A DNA stretch of 7,303 bases from Gammaproteobacteria bacterium. GTDB taxonomy: Bacteria; Pseudomonadota; Gammaproteobacteria; Pseudomonadales; Azotimanducaceae. A program made the position numbers and the translations under genes. The notes beneath the pieces are model-generated. The model had not been told where the DNA came from and searched no databases. It was given only the letters and a program-made list of their open reading frames with translations. Each line of letters opens with the position of its first letter. Position 1 is the first letter of the stretch. Shown piece after piece: positions 1 through 6,566 of the stretch. The DNA lies in assembly GCA_030432795.1 (NCBI GenBank), contig JAUILW010000156.1, forward strand, positions 1-7,303, written 5' to 3'.

Positions 1-53
1 GCACGCACGAACTGCCAGGACAGCGCCGCCTCCGGAATTTCGCTGACGTCCAT
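1..53 (-). CDS. arfB: Probable ArfB-type peptidyl-tRNA hydrolase (partial, N-terminus only)
   Basis: Reading the minus strand from an ATG at 53-51 gives 17 codons, MDVSEIPEAALSWQFVR, before the window ends. The pattern IPxxxL followed by a conserved R(A) is how the RF-1-like domain of ArfB/YaeJ proteins begins, just before their catalytic GGQ loop. ArfB enters stalled ribosomes and releases the peptide from the P-site tRNA when no stop codon is available. The GGQ motif lies outside this window, so the call rests on the N-terminal pattern alone. A good Shine-Dalgarno (GGAG, complement of 64-67) sits 10 bases before the ATG, which supports the start. The gene diverges from the metalloprotease gene at 90 with 36 bases between them. 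Another RF-1-domain protein would be the main alternative. Confidence 0.6.
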   Translation of the reverse strand, partial: MDVSEIPEAALSWQFVR

Positions 54-89
54 CGGGTGTCTTCTCCAATCTGTGCGCATAATAGCGGC
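54..89. promoter_or_regulatory. Divergent start region with overlapping -10-like elements
   Basis: This 36-base gap separates two divergent start codons. On the plus strand CATAAT lies at 78-83, five of six matches to a sigma-70 -10 box and six bases before the ATG at 90. On the minus strand TATTAT (complement of 79-84) overlaps the same bases, with a start of transcription expected near 71 and a GGAG ribosome site downstream. No convincing -35 box is seen on either strand. The plus-strand gene has no Shine-Dalgarno, and a -10 this close implies that its mRNA begins at or next to the ATG. This is inferred from spacing only. Confidence 0.4.
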
Positions 90-1238
90 ATGAAGCTCTA
101 TTGGTTGGTTCTGCTGCTGGGTGCCTTGGCGCTGCCGGCCTGCGCAAGCGAGGCGCAGACGCGTCGCTTTCATGTGGCGCACGAAGCGTATTTCGATACC
201 ACCTCGCGCACCGTGCAGGCGCGCATCGTTCTGTCGAAGGGCGCAGACCTCGTGCATGCGTTCGACTTCAATGCGCCAGCATCCCGCTTCAGCGGCTTCG
301 AGGGTGACGGGTCGGTGGTGCGCGAGGGCGGCCGCTTGCGCTGGCAGCCGCCGAGTGACGGCGGCACCTTGCGGTACGTGGTGCAGGTAGACCACAAGCG
401 TGGTGAACGGTTCGATGCGGTGTTCAAGGAACGCTGGGCGCTGCTGCGGGTGGGCGACCTGTTCCCCGCGGCCAGGGTACGCCTGGAATCCGGTGCGAGA
501 TCCCGTTCGACACTTCGGCTCTCAGGCCCCGAGGGCTGGTCGTTCGTTACACGATACGAAGGCGAGAAGCTCAACGGTGATCGCCAGTATGTGCGCCCCA
601 CTGGCTGGATGCTGGCGGGAGAGCTCGGCGTGCGGCGAGAAGAGATCGACGGGCGGGAAGTGGTGATTGCGGCGCCGCGTGGTGAGGGCGTGCGGCGTCT
701 GGACATCCTCACGTTTCTGCGGTTTACCCTTCCGTCGCTGGAGAAACACGTTACGCAGTTGCCGCCGCGAATACTCATTGTTGCAGCAAAAGACGGCCTG
801 TGGCGTGGGGCGCTTTCCGGGCCTGGCTCGCTGTACCTGCATGCAGACCGGCCGCTGGTCAGTGAGAACGGCACCAGCACGCTGCTGCATGAGCTGGTGC
901 ATGTAGGCGGCGGCTTCCGTGGAGACGACTGGCTGTTGGAGGGGCTCGCGGAATACCTGTCTTTGCGCGCGCTAAAAGACAGCGGCGGCCTCAGCGAGGC
1001 ACGCTATCAGGGTGCGCTCGATCGTCTGGGCGCCTGGGCAGAGCGTGAAGGAGGCCGGCTCACCAACCCGTCTACGGGCGCCAACACGGCGTGCGCTGTG
1101 CTGGTGCTGGCACAGATCGATCGGACGCTCCCAGGCGGCCTCAGCAGCTGGCCCGCTATGCAAAACGGCGAGGTCCGCGAAGCAGCGCTGCGGCGGTTTC
1201 TTGAGCAATCCGATACGCCGTTCCCGGCCTGCCATTAA
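90..1238 (+). CDS. Exported M61-like zinc metalloprotease (HExxH)
   Basis: A 382-residue protein with an N-terminal hydrophobic segment (about residues 4-18, LPACASEA at its end), so it is exported. It is either cleaved by signal peptidase I near ACA/S or, less surely, lipidated at C18, since proline at -2 is a poor lipobox. Residues 25-200 look like the beta-rich N-terminal domain of M61 (glycyl-aminopeptidase-like) proteins. The catalytic motif HELVH is at 267-271, with E268 as general base. WLLEGLAEY (281-289) resembles the WLNEGFAEW segment of gluzincins, making E284 the probable third zinc ligand. Only 12 residues separate H271 from E284, against about 18 in M1 enzymes. M61 members usually run near 600 residues with a C-terminal PDZ domain; this one has none. 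The ATG at 90 was chosen over an in-frame GTG at 57 because the latter would put 11 polar residues before the signal peptide. Its substrate is unknown. It ends 7 bases from the convergent oxidoreductase gene. Confidence 0.8.
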   Translation: MKLYWLVLLLGALALPACASEAQTRRFHVAHEAYFDTTSRTVQARIVLSKGADLVHAFDFNAPASRFSGFEGDGSVVREGGRLRWQPPSDGGTLRYVVQVDHKRGERFDAVFKERWALLRVGDLFPAARVRLESGARSRSTLRLSGPEGWSFVTRYEGEKLNGDRQYVRPTGWMLAGELGVRREEIDGREVVIAAPRGEGVRRLDILTFLRFTLPSLEKHVTQLPPRILIVAAKDGLWRGALSGPGSLYLHADRPLVSENGTSTLLHELVHVGGGFRGDDWLLEGLAEYLSLRALKDSGGLSEARYQGALDRLGAWAEREGGRLTNPSTGANTACAVLVLAQIDRTLPGGLSSWPAMQNGEVREAALRRFLEQSDTPFPACH

Positions 1239-1245
1239 GCGACCG

Positions 1246-2208
1246 TCAGGACACCAGCACCGCTTTGCCGATGACCTCGCGATTGATGATCAGACGCAGT
1301 GCTTCCACCGTCTGCTCCAGCGGCAGGGCGTGCGACACGTAGGGGCGAATCCGCCCCTGCGCCAGCCAATCCACCAGCACGCGGTTATTGCGGGCGGCCC
1401 ACTCCGGGTCATGCCGCATGAGCGCGCCCACGGTGTAACCGATCACCTCCGCATCTTTGATGAGCAGGTGGTTGGTTTTGGCGAGTCCAGGCTTGCCGCC
1501 AGCGAAGCCGACGATGAGGATCCTGCCGAACGGTGCGATGCAGCGCATGGACTCGTCGAACACCGCGTCGCCCACTGGATCGTAGATCACGTCAGCGCCG
1601 CGGCCGCCGGTCAGCGCCTTGACCTCCTCGCGAAAGCCCTCGGAATAGTTGATGCAGTGGTCCGCGCCCATCGCCTTCACCACCTCGAGCTTCTCGTCGG
1701 TGCTGGCGGTGGCGATCACGCGTGCGCCCATGAGCTTGCCCACATCGACCGCAGCGAGCCCAACGCCGCCGGCGGCGCCGTGTACCAGCAGGGTTTCGCC
1801 CGGCTGCAGGCGGCCGCGTTGCAGGCCGTAGTAGGCGGTGTGGTAGTTGGCGCGGAAGGAAGCAGCCGCCACCAGGTCGGTGCCCGCGGGTAGCGGCGTC
1901 ACACGATCAGCGTCTACCAGCACTTCTTCGATGCATCCGCCGGGGGTGAGCACTGCCTGGCCGACCTGCAGGCCGGCAACACCTGGCCCGATCTCGGCGA
2001 TGATACCGGCGCCCTCACCGCCTACGACGAACGGTAGCTCCGGCTTCACCTGATACTGCCCGCGCGCCATCAACACGTCGGTGAACGCAACACCGCGTGC
2101 CTTGATCTGCACACGCACTTCACCGCCGCCAGGCGGGCCCGGCGGATCCACATCGCGTACCACGAGATCGTCGATATCGCTGAGCTGCTCGCAGTACACT
2201 GCCTTCAT
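1246..2208 (-). CDS. NADPH:quinone oxidoreductase, zinc-independent MDR family
   Basis: A 320-residue cytosolic protein of the medium-chain dehydrogenase/reductase superfamily, the usual length for QOR-type enzymes. The N-terminal GroES-like domain (about 1-125) carries PFVVGGEGAGIIAEIGPGV (59-77), which aligns with the conserved P-x-x-x-G-x-E-x-A-G block. The Rossmann domain has the nucleotide motif GAAGGVG at 144-150 and TASTDEK at 167-173, where NADPH-specific members bind the 2'-phosphate region. The cysteine cluster of the structural zinc and the catalytic zinc ligands are absent, which separates it from alcohol dehydrogenases. The expected reaction is NADPH-dependent reduction of quinones or of enones/acyl-type carbonyls; the actual substrate cannot be read from sequence. 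The ATG at 2208 has a GGGGAA ribosome site (complement of 2214-2219), and homology begins at this methionine (MKAVYCEQ). The frame stays open far upstream, but that stretch overlaps the divergent gene and looks like a GC-rich shadow. Confidence 0.88.
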   Translation of the reverse strand: MKAVYCEQLSDIDDLVVRDVDPPGPPGGGEVRVQIKARGVAFTDVLMARGQYQVKPELPFVVGGEGAGIIAEIGPGVAGLQVGQAVLTPGGCIEEVLVDADRVTPLPAGTDLVAAASFRANYHTAYYGLQRGRLQPGETLLVHGAAGGVGLAAVDVGKLMGARVIATASTDEKLEVVKAMGADHCINYSEGFREEVKALTGGRGADVIYDPVGDAVFDESMRCIAPFGRILIVGFAGGKPGLAKTNHLLIKDAEVIGYTVGALMRHDPEWAARNNRVLVDWLAQGRIRPYVSHALPLEQTVEALRLIINREVIGKAVLVS

Positions 2209-2334
2209 CTTTGTTCCCCGCTGAATATTCGAGCAATTGTGCCATCGACGGCGGGAAGATGTTGCGGATAGCGCCTGAACGATTTCTGCGGCTCGCTGTC
2301 CGACGTGCTTTCGCAGCTCAACCGGGGGGATGCT
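2209..2334. promoter_or_regulatory. Divergent intergenic region between oxidoreductase and GltB-like gene
   Basis: This 126-base gap holds the promoters for both divergent genes. Near the oxidoreductase side it contains an 8-base palindrome GAATATTC (2223-2230) and a CAATTG palindrome (2234-2239), the only AT-rich patch here and a plausible operator or promoter core. No clean -35/-10 pair at standard spacing is visible on either strand, so I do not place transcription starts. Confidence 0.4.
2324..2330 (+). promoter_or_regulatory. Ribosome binding site deciding the GltB-like start
   Basis: The purine run GGGGGGA lies four bases before ATG 2335. A GTG at 2305 is in frame but has no such site and would add ten residues before the membrane segment, so 2335 is preferred. 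The spacing is slightly short. Confidence 0.6.
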
Positions 2335-3819
2335 ATGACCAGCGAATTTGCTGCCACCGTGATCAACATTGTCGCCGTTGCGTTTGTCGGCGCGCTGGCG
2401 CTTGGGCTGGTGGTGGTGGTGGTGCTCTATGTCATCGATGTACTGCAGACCAAGCATGCGGTGCGTCGCAACTACCCGGTAGTCGGCCGCTTCCGCTACC
2501 TGTTTGAGCACCTTGGCGAGTTCTTCCGCCAGTACTTCTTTGCCATGGATCGCGAAGAGCTGCCTTTCAACCGGGCGGAGCGCTCCTGGGTGTACAGAGC
2601 GGCGAAAGGCGTGGACACCACGGTGGCATTCGGATCGACATTGGACCTGCGCCCCGCGGGTAGCGTGTTCTTCGTCAATTGCCCCTACCCGACACTGGAG
2701 AAAGATCACCAGCCACCCCAGCCGATCACACTCGGCCCCGGCACACGCCACCCCTACACCACGACATCTGTTTTCAACGTCTCAGCCATGAGCTTCGGCG
2801 CCATCTCGAAACCAGCGGTGCAGGCGTTGTCGCACGGGGCGAAGAAGGCTGGCGTCTGGATGAACACCGGCGAGGGCGGGCTGAGCCCGTACCACCTGGA
2901 AGGCGGCTGCGACATCGTCTTCCAGATCGGTACTGCCAAGTACGGTGTGCGCCACGCCGACGGCACGCTCTCCGAAGAGCGATTGAAATCGGTGGCAGCA
3001 CACGACCAGGTGAAGATGTTCGAGATCAAGCTCAGCCAGGGCGCCAAACCGGGCAAAGGCGGCATTCTGCCAGGGGAGAAAGTCACGGAAGAAATCGCCC
3101 GCATCCGCTTCATCGAGCCGGGGCAGGACTCCATCAGCCCGAACCGGCACCCGGAGGTGGACTCCGCGGATGACCTGCTGGACATGATCAACCACGTTCG
3201 CGAGGTGACAGGCAAGCCTACGGGTTTCAAGGCGGTCATCGGCGCCTACGGCTGGCTGGATGAGCTGTGCGAAGCGATACACCGCCGCGGCATCGACAGT
3301 GCGCCGGATTTCATCACGATCGACAGCGGCGACGGCGGTACAGGTGCGGCGCCACAGAGCCTCATTGACTACATGGGCCTGCCTATCAAGGAAAGCCTGC
3401 CGCTGGTGGTGGACATTCTTGTGCGGCACGGCTTACGCGAGCGCATCCGGGTAATCGCCAGCGGCAAGATGATCAATGCGGGGCCGGTTGCCTGGGCTCT
3501 GTGCGCAGGCGCTGACTTTGTGGTGAGCGCCCGCGGTTTCATGTTTGCACTCGGCTGCATTCAAGCGTTGCAGTGCAACAAGAATACCTGCCCGACCGGC
3601 ATCACCACCCACGATGAGGATCGCCAGAAGGGTTTGGTAGTGGAAGACAAAACGGAAAGGGTGTATCGCTACGCAACAAGCATGCACAAGGAAATCGGTG
3701 TCATCGCCCACTCCTGCGGTGTGCCGGAGCCGCGACGGTTGAAGCGGTTCCACTGCCGGGTGGTGCAGGGCAATGGCTTGTCAGTACCGTTGGATGCGCT
3801 CTATCCCAGTCAGGTCTGA
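2335..3819 (+). CDS. Membrane-anchored FMN-binding glutamate synthase domain protein
   Basis: A 494-residue protein consisting of the FMN-binding synthase domain of GltB-type glutamate synthase (Glu_synthase family), preceded by one strong transmembrane segment (about residues 10-36). The synthase barrel fills roughly 140-470. SFGAISKPAVQALSHGA (153-169) and NTGEGGLSP (177-185) match the start of the domain, GDGGTGAAP (332-340) is the FMN-site segment, and C408, C414 and C419 form the Cx5Cx4C pattern that holds the 3Fe-4S cluster in GltB. In GltB this domain makes glutamate from 2-oxoglutarate and ammonia using electrons passed through the cluster. The glutaminase domain that supplies ammonia and the C-terminal GltB beta-helix are both missing, and no GltD partner is nearby. 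Stand-alone homologues are widespread but their reaction and electron donor are poorly known. The anchor suggests contact with a membrane electron carrier, which is inference. The gene ends 10 bases inside the convergent serine hydrolase gene. Confidence 0.88.
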   Translation: MTSEFAATVINIVAVAFVGALALGLVVVVVLYVIDVLQTKHAVRRNYPVVGRFRYLFEHLGEFFRQYFFAMDREELPFNRAERSWVYRAAKGVDTTVAFGSTLDLRPAGSVFFVNCPYPTLEKDHQPPQPITLGPGTRHPYTTTSVFNVSAMSFGAISKPAVQALSHGAKKAGVWMNTGEGGLSPYHLEGGCDIVFQIGTAKYGVRHADGTLSEERLKSVAAHDQVKMFEIKLSQGAKPGKGGILPGEKVTEEIARIRFIEPGQDSISPNRHPEVDSADDLLDMINHVREVTGKPTGFKAVIGAYGWLDELCEAIHRRGIDSAPDFITIDSGDGGTGAAPQSLIDYMGLPIKESLPLVVDILVRHGLRERIRVIASGKMINAGPVAWALCAGADFVVSARGFMFALGCIQALQCNKNTCPTGITTHDEDRQKGLVVEDKTERVYRYATSMHKEIGVIAHSCGVPEPRRLKRFHCRVVQGNGLSVPLDALYPSQV

Positions 3820-5165
3820 GCGGGGTACTCCGCCAACACCGACTGCATGAGCGCCTCGATTCCCGAATCAGAAAAATCACTGGTCGCACCCAGGCGCACG
3901 ACCACCAGCCCGTGGCTTGGCACGATCAGCAGCCGGTTGTATTGCAGGCCGGAGGCATAATATGTGTCGGCCGGCCAGGATGCCTCTGCGCGCTCAGCCT
4001 CTGCAGGCCGCGCCAGCCAGAAACCTGCGCCGTATGCTCGTCCGGTAGATGACGGGGTGTGGGTCGTCACATAGTCCACCCACTCAGGGCTGAATATCTG
4101 TTCTCCCATCCAGCTCCCGCGCTGCAGATAGAGCTGGCCAAGCTTCGCCCAGTCGCGAGCACTTGCCATCACGAAGGATGAGCCGATGAAGGTGCCGGAC
4201 TCGTCCGGCTCCAGCACCGTGTCGCGCATATCGAGTGGCTCGAACAAACGCTCGTGCATGTAGCGGTAGGTGGCTTCAGGGCCGCCGAGGCGCTCATTAA
4301 TGACGCCTGCGGCGAGCACCGTGCTGCCGCTGGTGTAGGCGAACTCGCTGCCGGGCGGTGCGGTCAAGCCGCGGGAAGCTGCGTATGCCGCGGCATTGCC
4401 CGCCTTGAACAACATGTGTGAATTGGCGTCGGCACCGGTCTTGGTTTCCGCGATGTCGATGCCGCTGGTCATGCGCAGCAGATCGTCGAAGCGGATGTGT
4501 GTGCGGTCGTCTTCTTCCCACGACGGGAACAAGGCAACCTCGTCAGTGCTGAGTGAACCTTCATGCACCATGATTCCAGCAATGGTTGCGGTGAGGCTCT
4601 TTGCCATGGACCAGCCGGGCAGTGGAGTGTTGGGACCAACCCCAGGTGCGTATGCTTCAGCCACCACATCGCCGTTGTGCGCCACCAGTAATGCTTGGGT
4701 GTACGGTGCCTGCAGAGCCGCGGCAAGCGCTTGTTGGAGCGCTTCCGAACCCTCCGCGCGTGTTGGTGGGGGCTGCTGCTCAAAGGGGAGAGCGTGCAGC
4801 GATTGCGCAAGCTCAGCCTCCGTTCGGTGGATGAGCTGTACGCACCCATAGCCTGAATGGGCCGCGGCGCGGGCTTCGGCGAACCCTAGGGCGCTTGCAC
4901 GAACTTCCTTGCGCGCAGGGTCCACCGACCATCGCAGGAATGGCGGCAGCGGGCCGATCAAGGGGTTGATGTACTGCTCCACAGCCTGCCTGGCCGGCAT
5001 TCCGCTGACGAACACCAAAGAGCAGAGCTGCTTGGCTGCGAGGCCAGTACCGGCCGGTGCTGCCACCGCTGCGAAGTAGCCGGCACCAGCAAGTACGGCG
5101 ACAAAGATTGCGGCGAGGACCGTCCTCCATGTCTTGCGGTTGGACGCTTTGGGAATATCGCTCAT
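3810..5165 (-). CDS. Membrane-anchored serine hydrolase, beta-lactamase fold
   Basis: A 451-residue protein of the class C beta-lactamase/esterase/6-aminohexanoate-dimer-hydrolase group (COG1680 type). A transmembrane or uncleaved signal segment (about 13-37) follows the basic stretch NRKTWR, so the catalytic part should face the periplasm. A conserved-looking N-terminal block (LCSLVFVSG, 47-55) precedes the hydrolase domain, which starts near 155. The nucleophile motif is SMAK (S186, K189). The second motif is most likely Y277-T-S279, where beta-lactamases have Y-x-N. Near the C-terminus ASGLQYN (404-410) sits where the third, K/H-T/x-G, element is expected. The only two cysteines, C48 and C108, both lie in the N-terminal region and may form a disulfide. 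Esterase or amide-bond hydrolase activity is likelier than beta-lactam resistance; the substrate is unknown. The start ATG at 5165 has no clear Shine-Dalgarno; an in-frame GTG at 5216 would add 17 hydrophobic residues. Confidence 0.85.
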   Translation of the reverse strand: MSDIPKASNRKTWRTVLAAIFVAVLAGAGYFAAVAAPAGTGLAAKQLCSLVFVSGMPARQAVEQYINPLIGPLPPFLRWSVDPARKEVRASALGFAEARAAAHSGYGCVQLIHRTEAELAQSLHALPFEQQPPPTRAEGSEALQQALAAALQAPYTQALLVAHNGDVVAEAYAPGVGPNTPLPGWSMAKSLTATIAGIMVHEGSLSTDEVALFPSWEEDDRTHIRFDDLLRMTSGIDIAETKTGADANSHMLFKAGNAAAYAASRGLTAPPGSEFAYTSGSTVLAAGVINERLGGPEATYRYMHERLFEPLDMRDTVLEPDESGTFIGSSFVMASARDWAKLGQLYLQRGSWMGEQIFSPEWVDYVTTHTPSSTGRAYGAGFWLARPAEAERAEASWPADTYYASGLQYNRLLIVPSHGLVVVRLGATSDFSDSGIEALMQSVLAEYPAQT

Positions 5166-5216
5166 CGATGCGATGATGCGGCAAAACGGGTAAAACCAAA
5201 ATACGGGGAGTAACAC
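5166..5216. promoter_or_regulatory. Divergent start region of serine hydrolase and MAPEG/ABC operon
   Basis: This 51-base gap separates two divergent start codons. Bases 5182-5203 are AT-richer than the surroundings and are the likely promoter core. The plus strand has a strong ribosome site GGGGAG (5205-5210) six bases before ATG 5217. The minus strand has none before ATG 5165. CGATGCG/GATGCG repeats at 5166-5180 lie next to the hydrolase start with no known meaning. No confident -10/-35 pair could be assigned. Confidence 0.4.
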
Positions 5217-5612
5217 ATGACAACCATTCTGATGTGTTGGGCTGTGGGGATCGCGTTGCCGTACATCTGGGCGGGGGCTAGCGTACCGTTTCGAAATAAA
5301 CAGTTCGGCGCGGTGGACATACAGCAGCCGCGGGTGCAGGGCGAGCAGCTCAGCGATGCCGGCGCCCGTTCGGTAGGGGCGCAGGCGAATGCCTGGGAGG
5401 CACTCATTGTCTTCACGGCGGCCAACACGGCGGCTATCTGGGCGGGAGTTGACCCTGCCGGTACATGGTCGACCCTGGCGCTGGTGTGGGCCGCAGCGCG
5501 CGTGCTGCACGGTGTGTTCTACATCGCAGGCTTTGCGGCTGGGCGCGTTGGCGCATTTGCCACAGGGCTTGCGATGAGCATCTGGATACTGGTGCTGGCC
5601 TTCAGCGCCTGA
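5217..5612 (+). CDS. MAPEG family membrane protein
   Basis: A 131-residue integral membrane protein of the MAPEG family (membrane-associated proteins in eicosanoid and glutathione metabolism), at the usual family length. Four hydrophobic segments are visible, near 3-22, 60-78, 84-104 and 110-130. The stretch GAQANAWEAL (54-63) with N58 and E61 matches the signature at the start of the second helix, and R95 in the third helix lies in a family-typical position. Eukaryotic members conjugate or use glutathione on lipophilic substrates; most short bacterial members have no demonstrated reaction. It opens the operon with a good ribosome site, and its TGA overlaps the ATG of the next gene by one base, so the two are probably translationally coupled. 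That coupling to a sugar/polyol-type transporter is unexpected. Glutathione transferase activity should not be assumed. Confidence 0.85.
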   Translation: MTTILMCWAVGIALPYIWAGASVPFRNKQFGAVDIQQPRVQGEQLSDAGARSVGAQANAWEALIVFTAANTAAIWAGVDPAGTWSTLALVWAAARVLHGVFYIAGFAAGRVGAFATGLAMSIWILVLAFSA

Positions 5613-6565
5613 TGCTGCAACTTGAGGGGCTGGTGCTCGACGCCGGCACCGTTCCTTTTGACCTTCAATGCCCGCCGGCATCACTGACCGTGGTGCTCGG
5701 CCGCAACCTGTCTGGCAAGTCCGCGCTGTGTCGCGTGATTGCCGGGCTGGATACACCCTCGGCTGGAAGGGTGCTGGTCGATGGGCTGGATCAGACGGAA
5801 GTGCCGTTGCAGCAGCGGCCAGTGGCGATGGTATATCAGGCGTTCGTCAACTATCCGCACTGGACCGTGGCGCAGAACATCGCTTCACCCCTTCGCGCTC
5901 GTGGCACCGACCGACAGATGATGCGCGGCAAGGTGGAGGAGATTGCCGAGAGCGTCGGTCTGCAGCGATTTCTGGACCGGCTGCCGCAGCAGCTCAGCGG
6001 CGGCCAGCAGCAGCGTCTGGCCATCGCCCGCGCGCTCGCCAAGGACGCACGGGTGCTCGTTATGGATGAGCCTTTCGTGAACCTGGACTACAAGTTGCGT
6101 GAGACCTTGCGCGAAGAACTTGTGCAGCTGGTGCACACACGCGGCATCTGCGTCGTGTACACCACCTCGGATCCAGCGGAAGCTCTGGCGCTCGGCGATC
6201 AACTCGTGCTGGTAGCAGGACAAGGCCCGCTGCAGGCAGGTGACCCAATGCACCTCTATCGGGCGCCTGCCAGCATCGCGGCCGCCGATCTCTTGAGCGA
6301 GCCTGGAATCAATCGCCTGGAGGATGCTTCCACCGTGCTTGCGGTGCGGCCGGAGCACGTGGAGCTTGAAGCGCCCCCGGCAGAAAACCGCTCGCTGACG
6401 ATGACCGTGGAAGATACGCAGACCAATGGTTCACAAACGTATGTGTACGGCGACGTGCTCGGCCATCCCTGGGTGGTGAGGCTCGAAGGTTTGCAGCTGC
6501 TGCAGGCCGGCGAGCGACGAAAGCTGTATGTGCGTGATGCGGACCTGTTGCGGTTCTCCGACTGA
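5612..6565 (+). CDS. glpS: ABC transporter ATPase, GlpS-like (glycerol importer family)
   Basis: A 317-residue ATPase of the carbohydrate-uptake (MalK-like) group with a C-terminal TOBE-type domain (about 235-317, beginning near LAVRPEHVEL). Walker A is GRNLSGKS (30-37), the Q-loop glutamine is Q76 within YQAFVNYP, the signature LSGGQ (128-132) is intact, Walker B with catalytic glutamate is VLVMDEP (148-154), and the D-loop aspartate is D159. The H-loop reads YTTSDPAEA, so the switch histidine is replaced by S186. The NYP segment after the Q-loop and the missing histidine match GlpS, one of the two unlike ATPases of the GlpSTPQV glycerol importer described in Rhizobium leguminosarum; this comes from memory of the motifs, not a search. 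It has no Shine-Dalgarno and starts inside the MAPEG stop codon, pointing to reinitiation. The next ATPase begins one base after its stop. The ABC class is certain; glycerol as substrate is only likely. Confidence 0.85.
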   Translation: MLQLEGLVLDAGTVPFDLQCPPASLTVVLGRNLSGKSALCRVIAGLDTPSAGRVLVDGLDQTEVPLQQRPVAMVYQAFVNYPHWTVAQNIASPLRARGTDRQMMRGKVEEIAESVGLQRFLDRLPQQLSGGQQQRLAIARALAKDARVLVMDEPFVNLDYKLRETLREELVQLVHTRGICVVYTTSDPAEALALGDQLVLVAGQGPLQAGDPMHLYRAPASIAAADLLSEPGINRLEDASTVLAVRPEHVELEAPPAENRSLTMTVEDTQTNGSQTYVYGDVLGHPWVVRLEGLQLLQAGERRKLYVRDADLLRFSD

Positions 6566-6566
6566 C

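Noticed and set aside
1012..1893. Long plus-strand open frame (293 codons) covering the end of the protease gene and part of the oxidoreductase gene.
   Set aside because: It is antisense to the well-supported oxidoreductase and out of frame with the protease, and its His/Arg/Ala-rich translation shows no recognisable motif.
2232..2244. Minus strand reads TGGCACAATTGCT, resembling a sigma-54 -24/-12 promoter.
   Set aside because: The two elements are separated by 2 bases instead of the required 5, so GG and GC are not on the needed helical spacing.
2409..2424. Trinucleotide run of GGT/GTG (five Val codons), a possible slippage repeat.
   Set aside because: It encodes the centre of a transmembrane helix, where Val runs are expected. 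Slippage by whole units would keep the frame, so phase variation is unlikely.
2209..2751. Minus-strand frame of the oxidoreductase stays open for about 180 codons upstream of its ATG.
   Set aside because: The extension overlaps the divergent GltB-like gene, which has clear family motifs. The oxidoreductase fold begins exactly at the ATG at 2208, which has its own ribosome site. Open antisense frames are common in GC-rich DNA.
3820..3833. Inverted repeat GCGGG-GTAC-TCCGC after the GltB-like stop, a possible terminator.
   Set aside because: The stem is only five pairs including a G-U, no T run follows, and it lies inside the serine hydrolase coding sequence.
5166..5756. Minus-strand frame of the serine hydrolase stays open upstream across the MAPEG gene and into the first ATPase.
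   Set aside because: The MAPEG and ATPase genes on the plus strand are well supported, and the extended protein has low-complexity Arg/Ala-rich sequence typical of a shadow frame.
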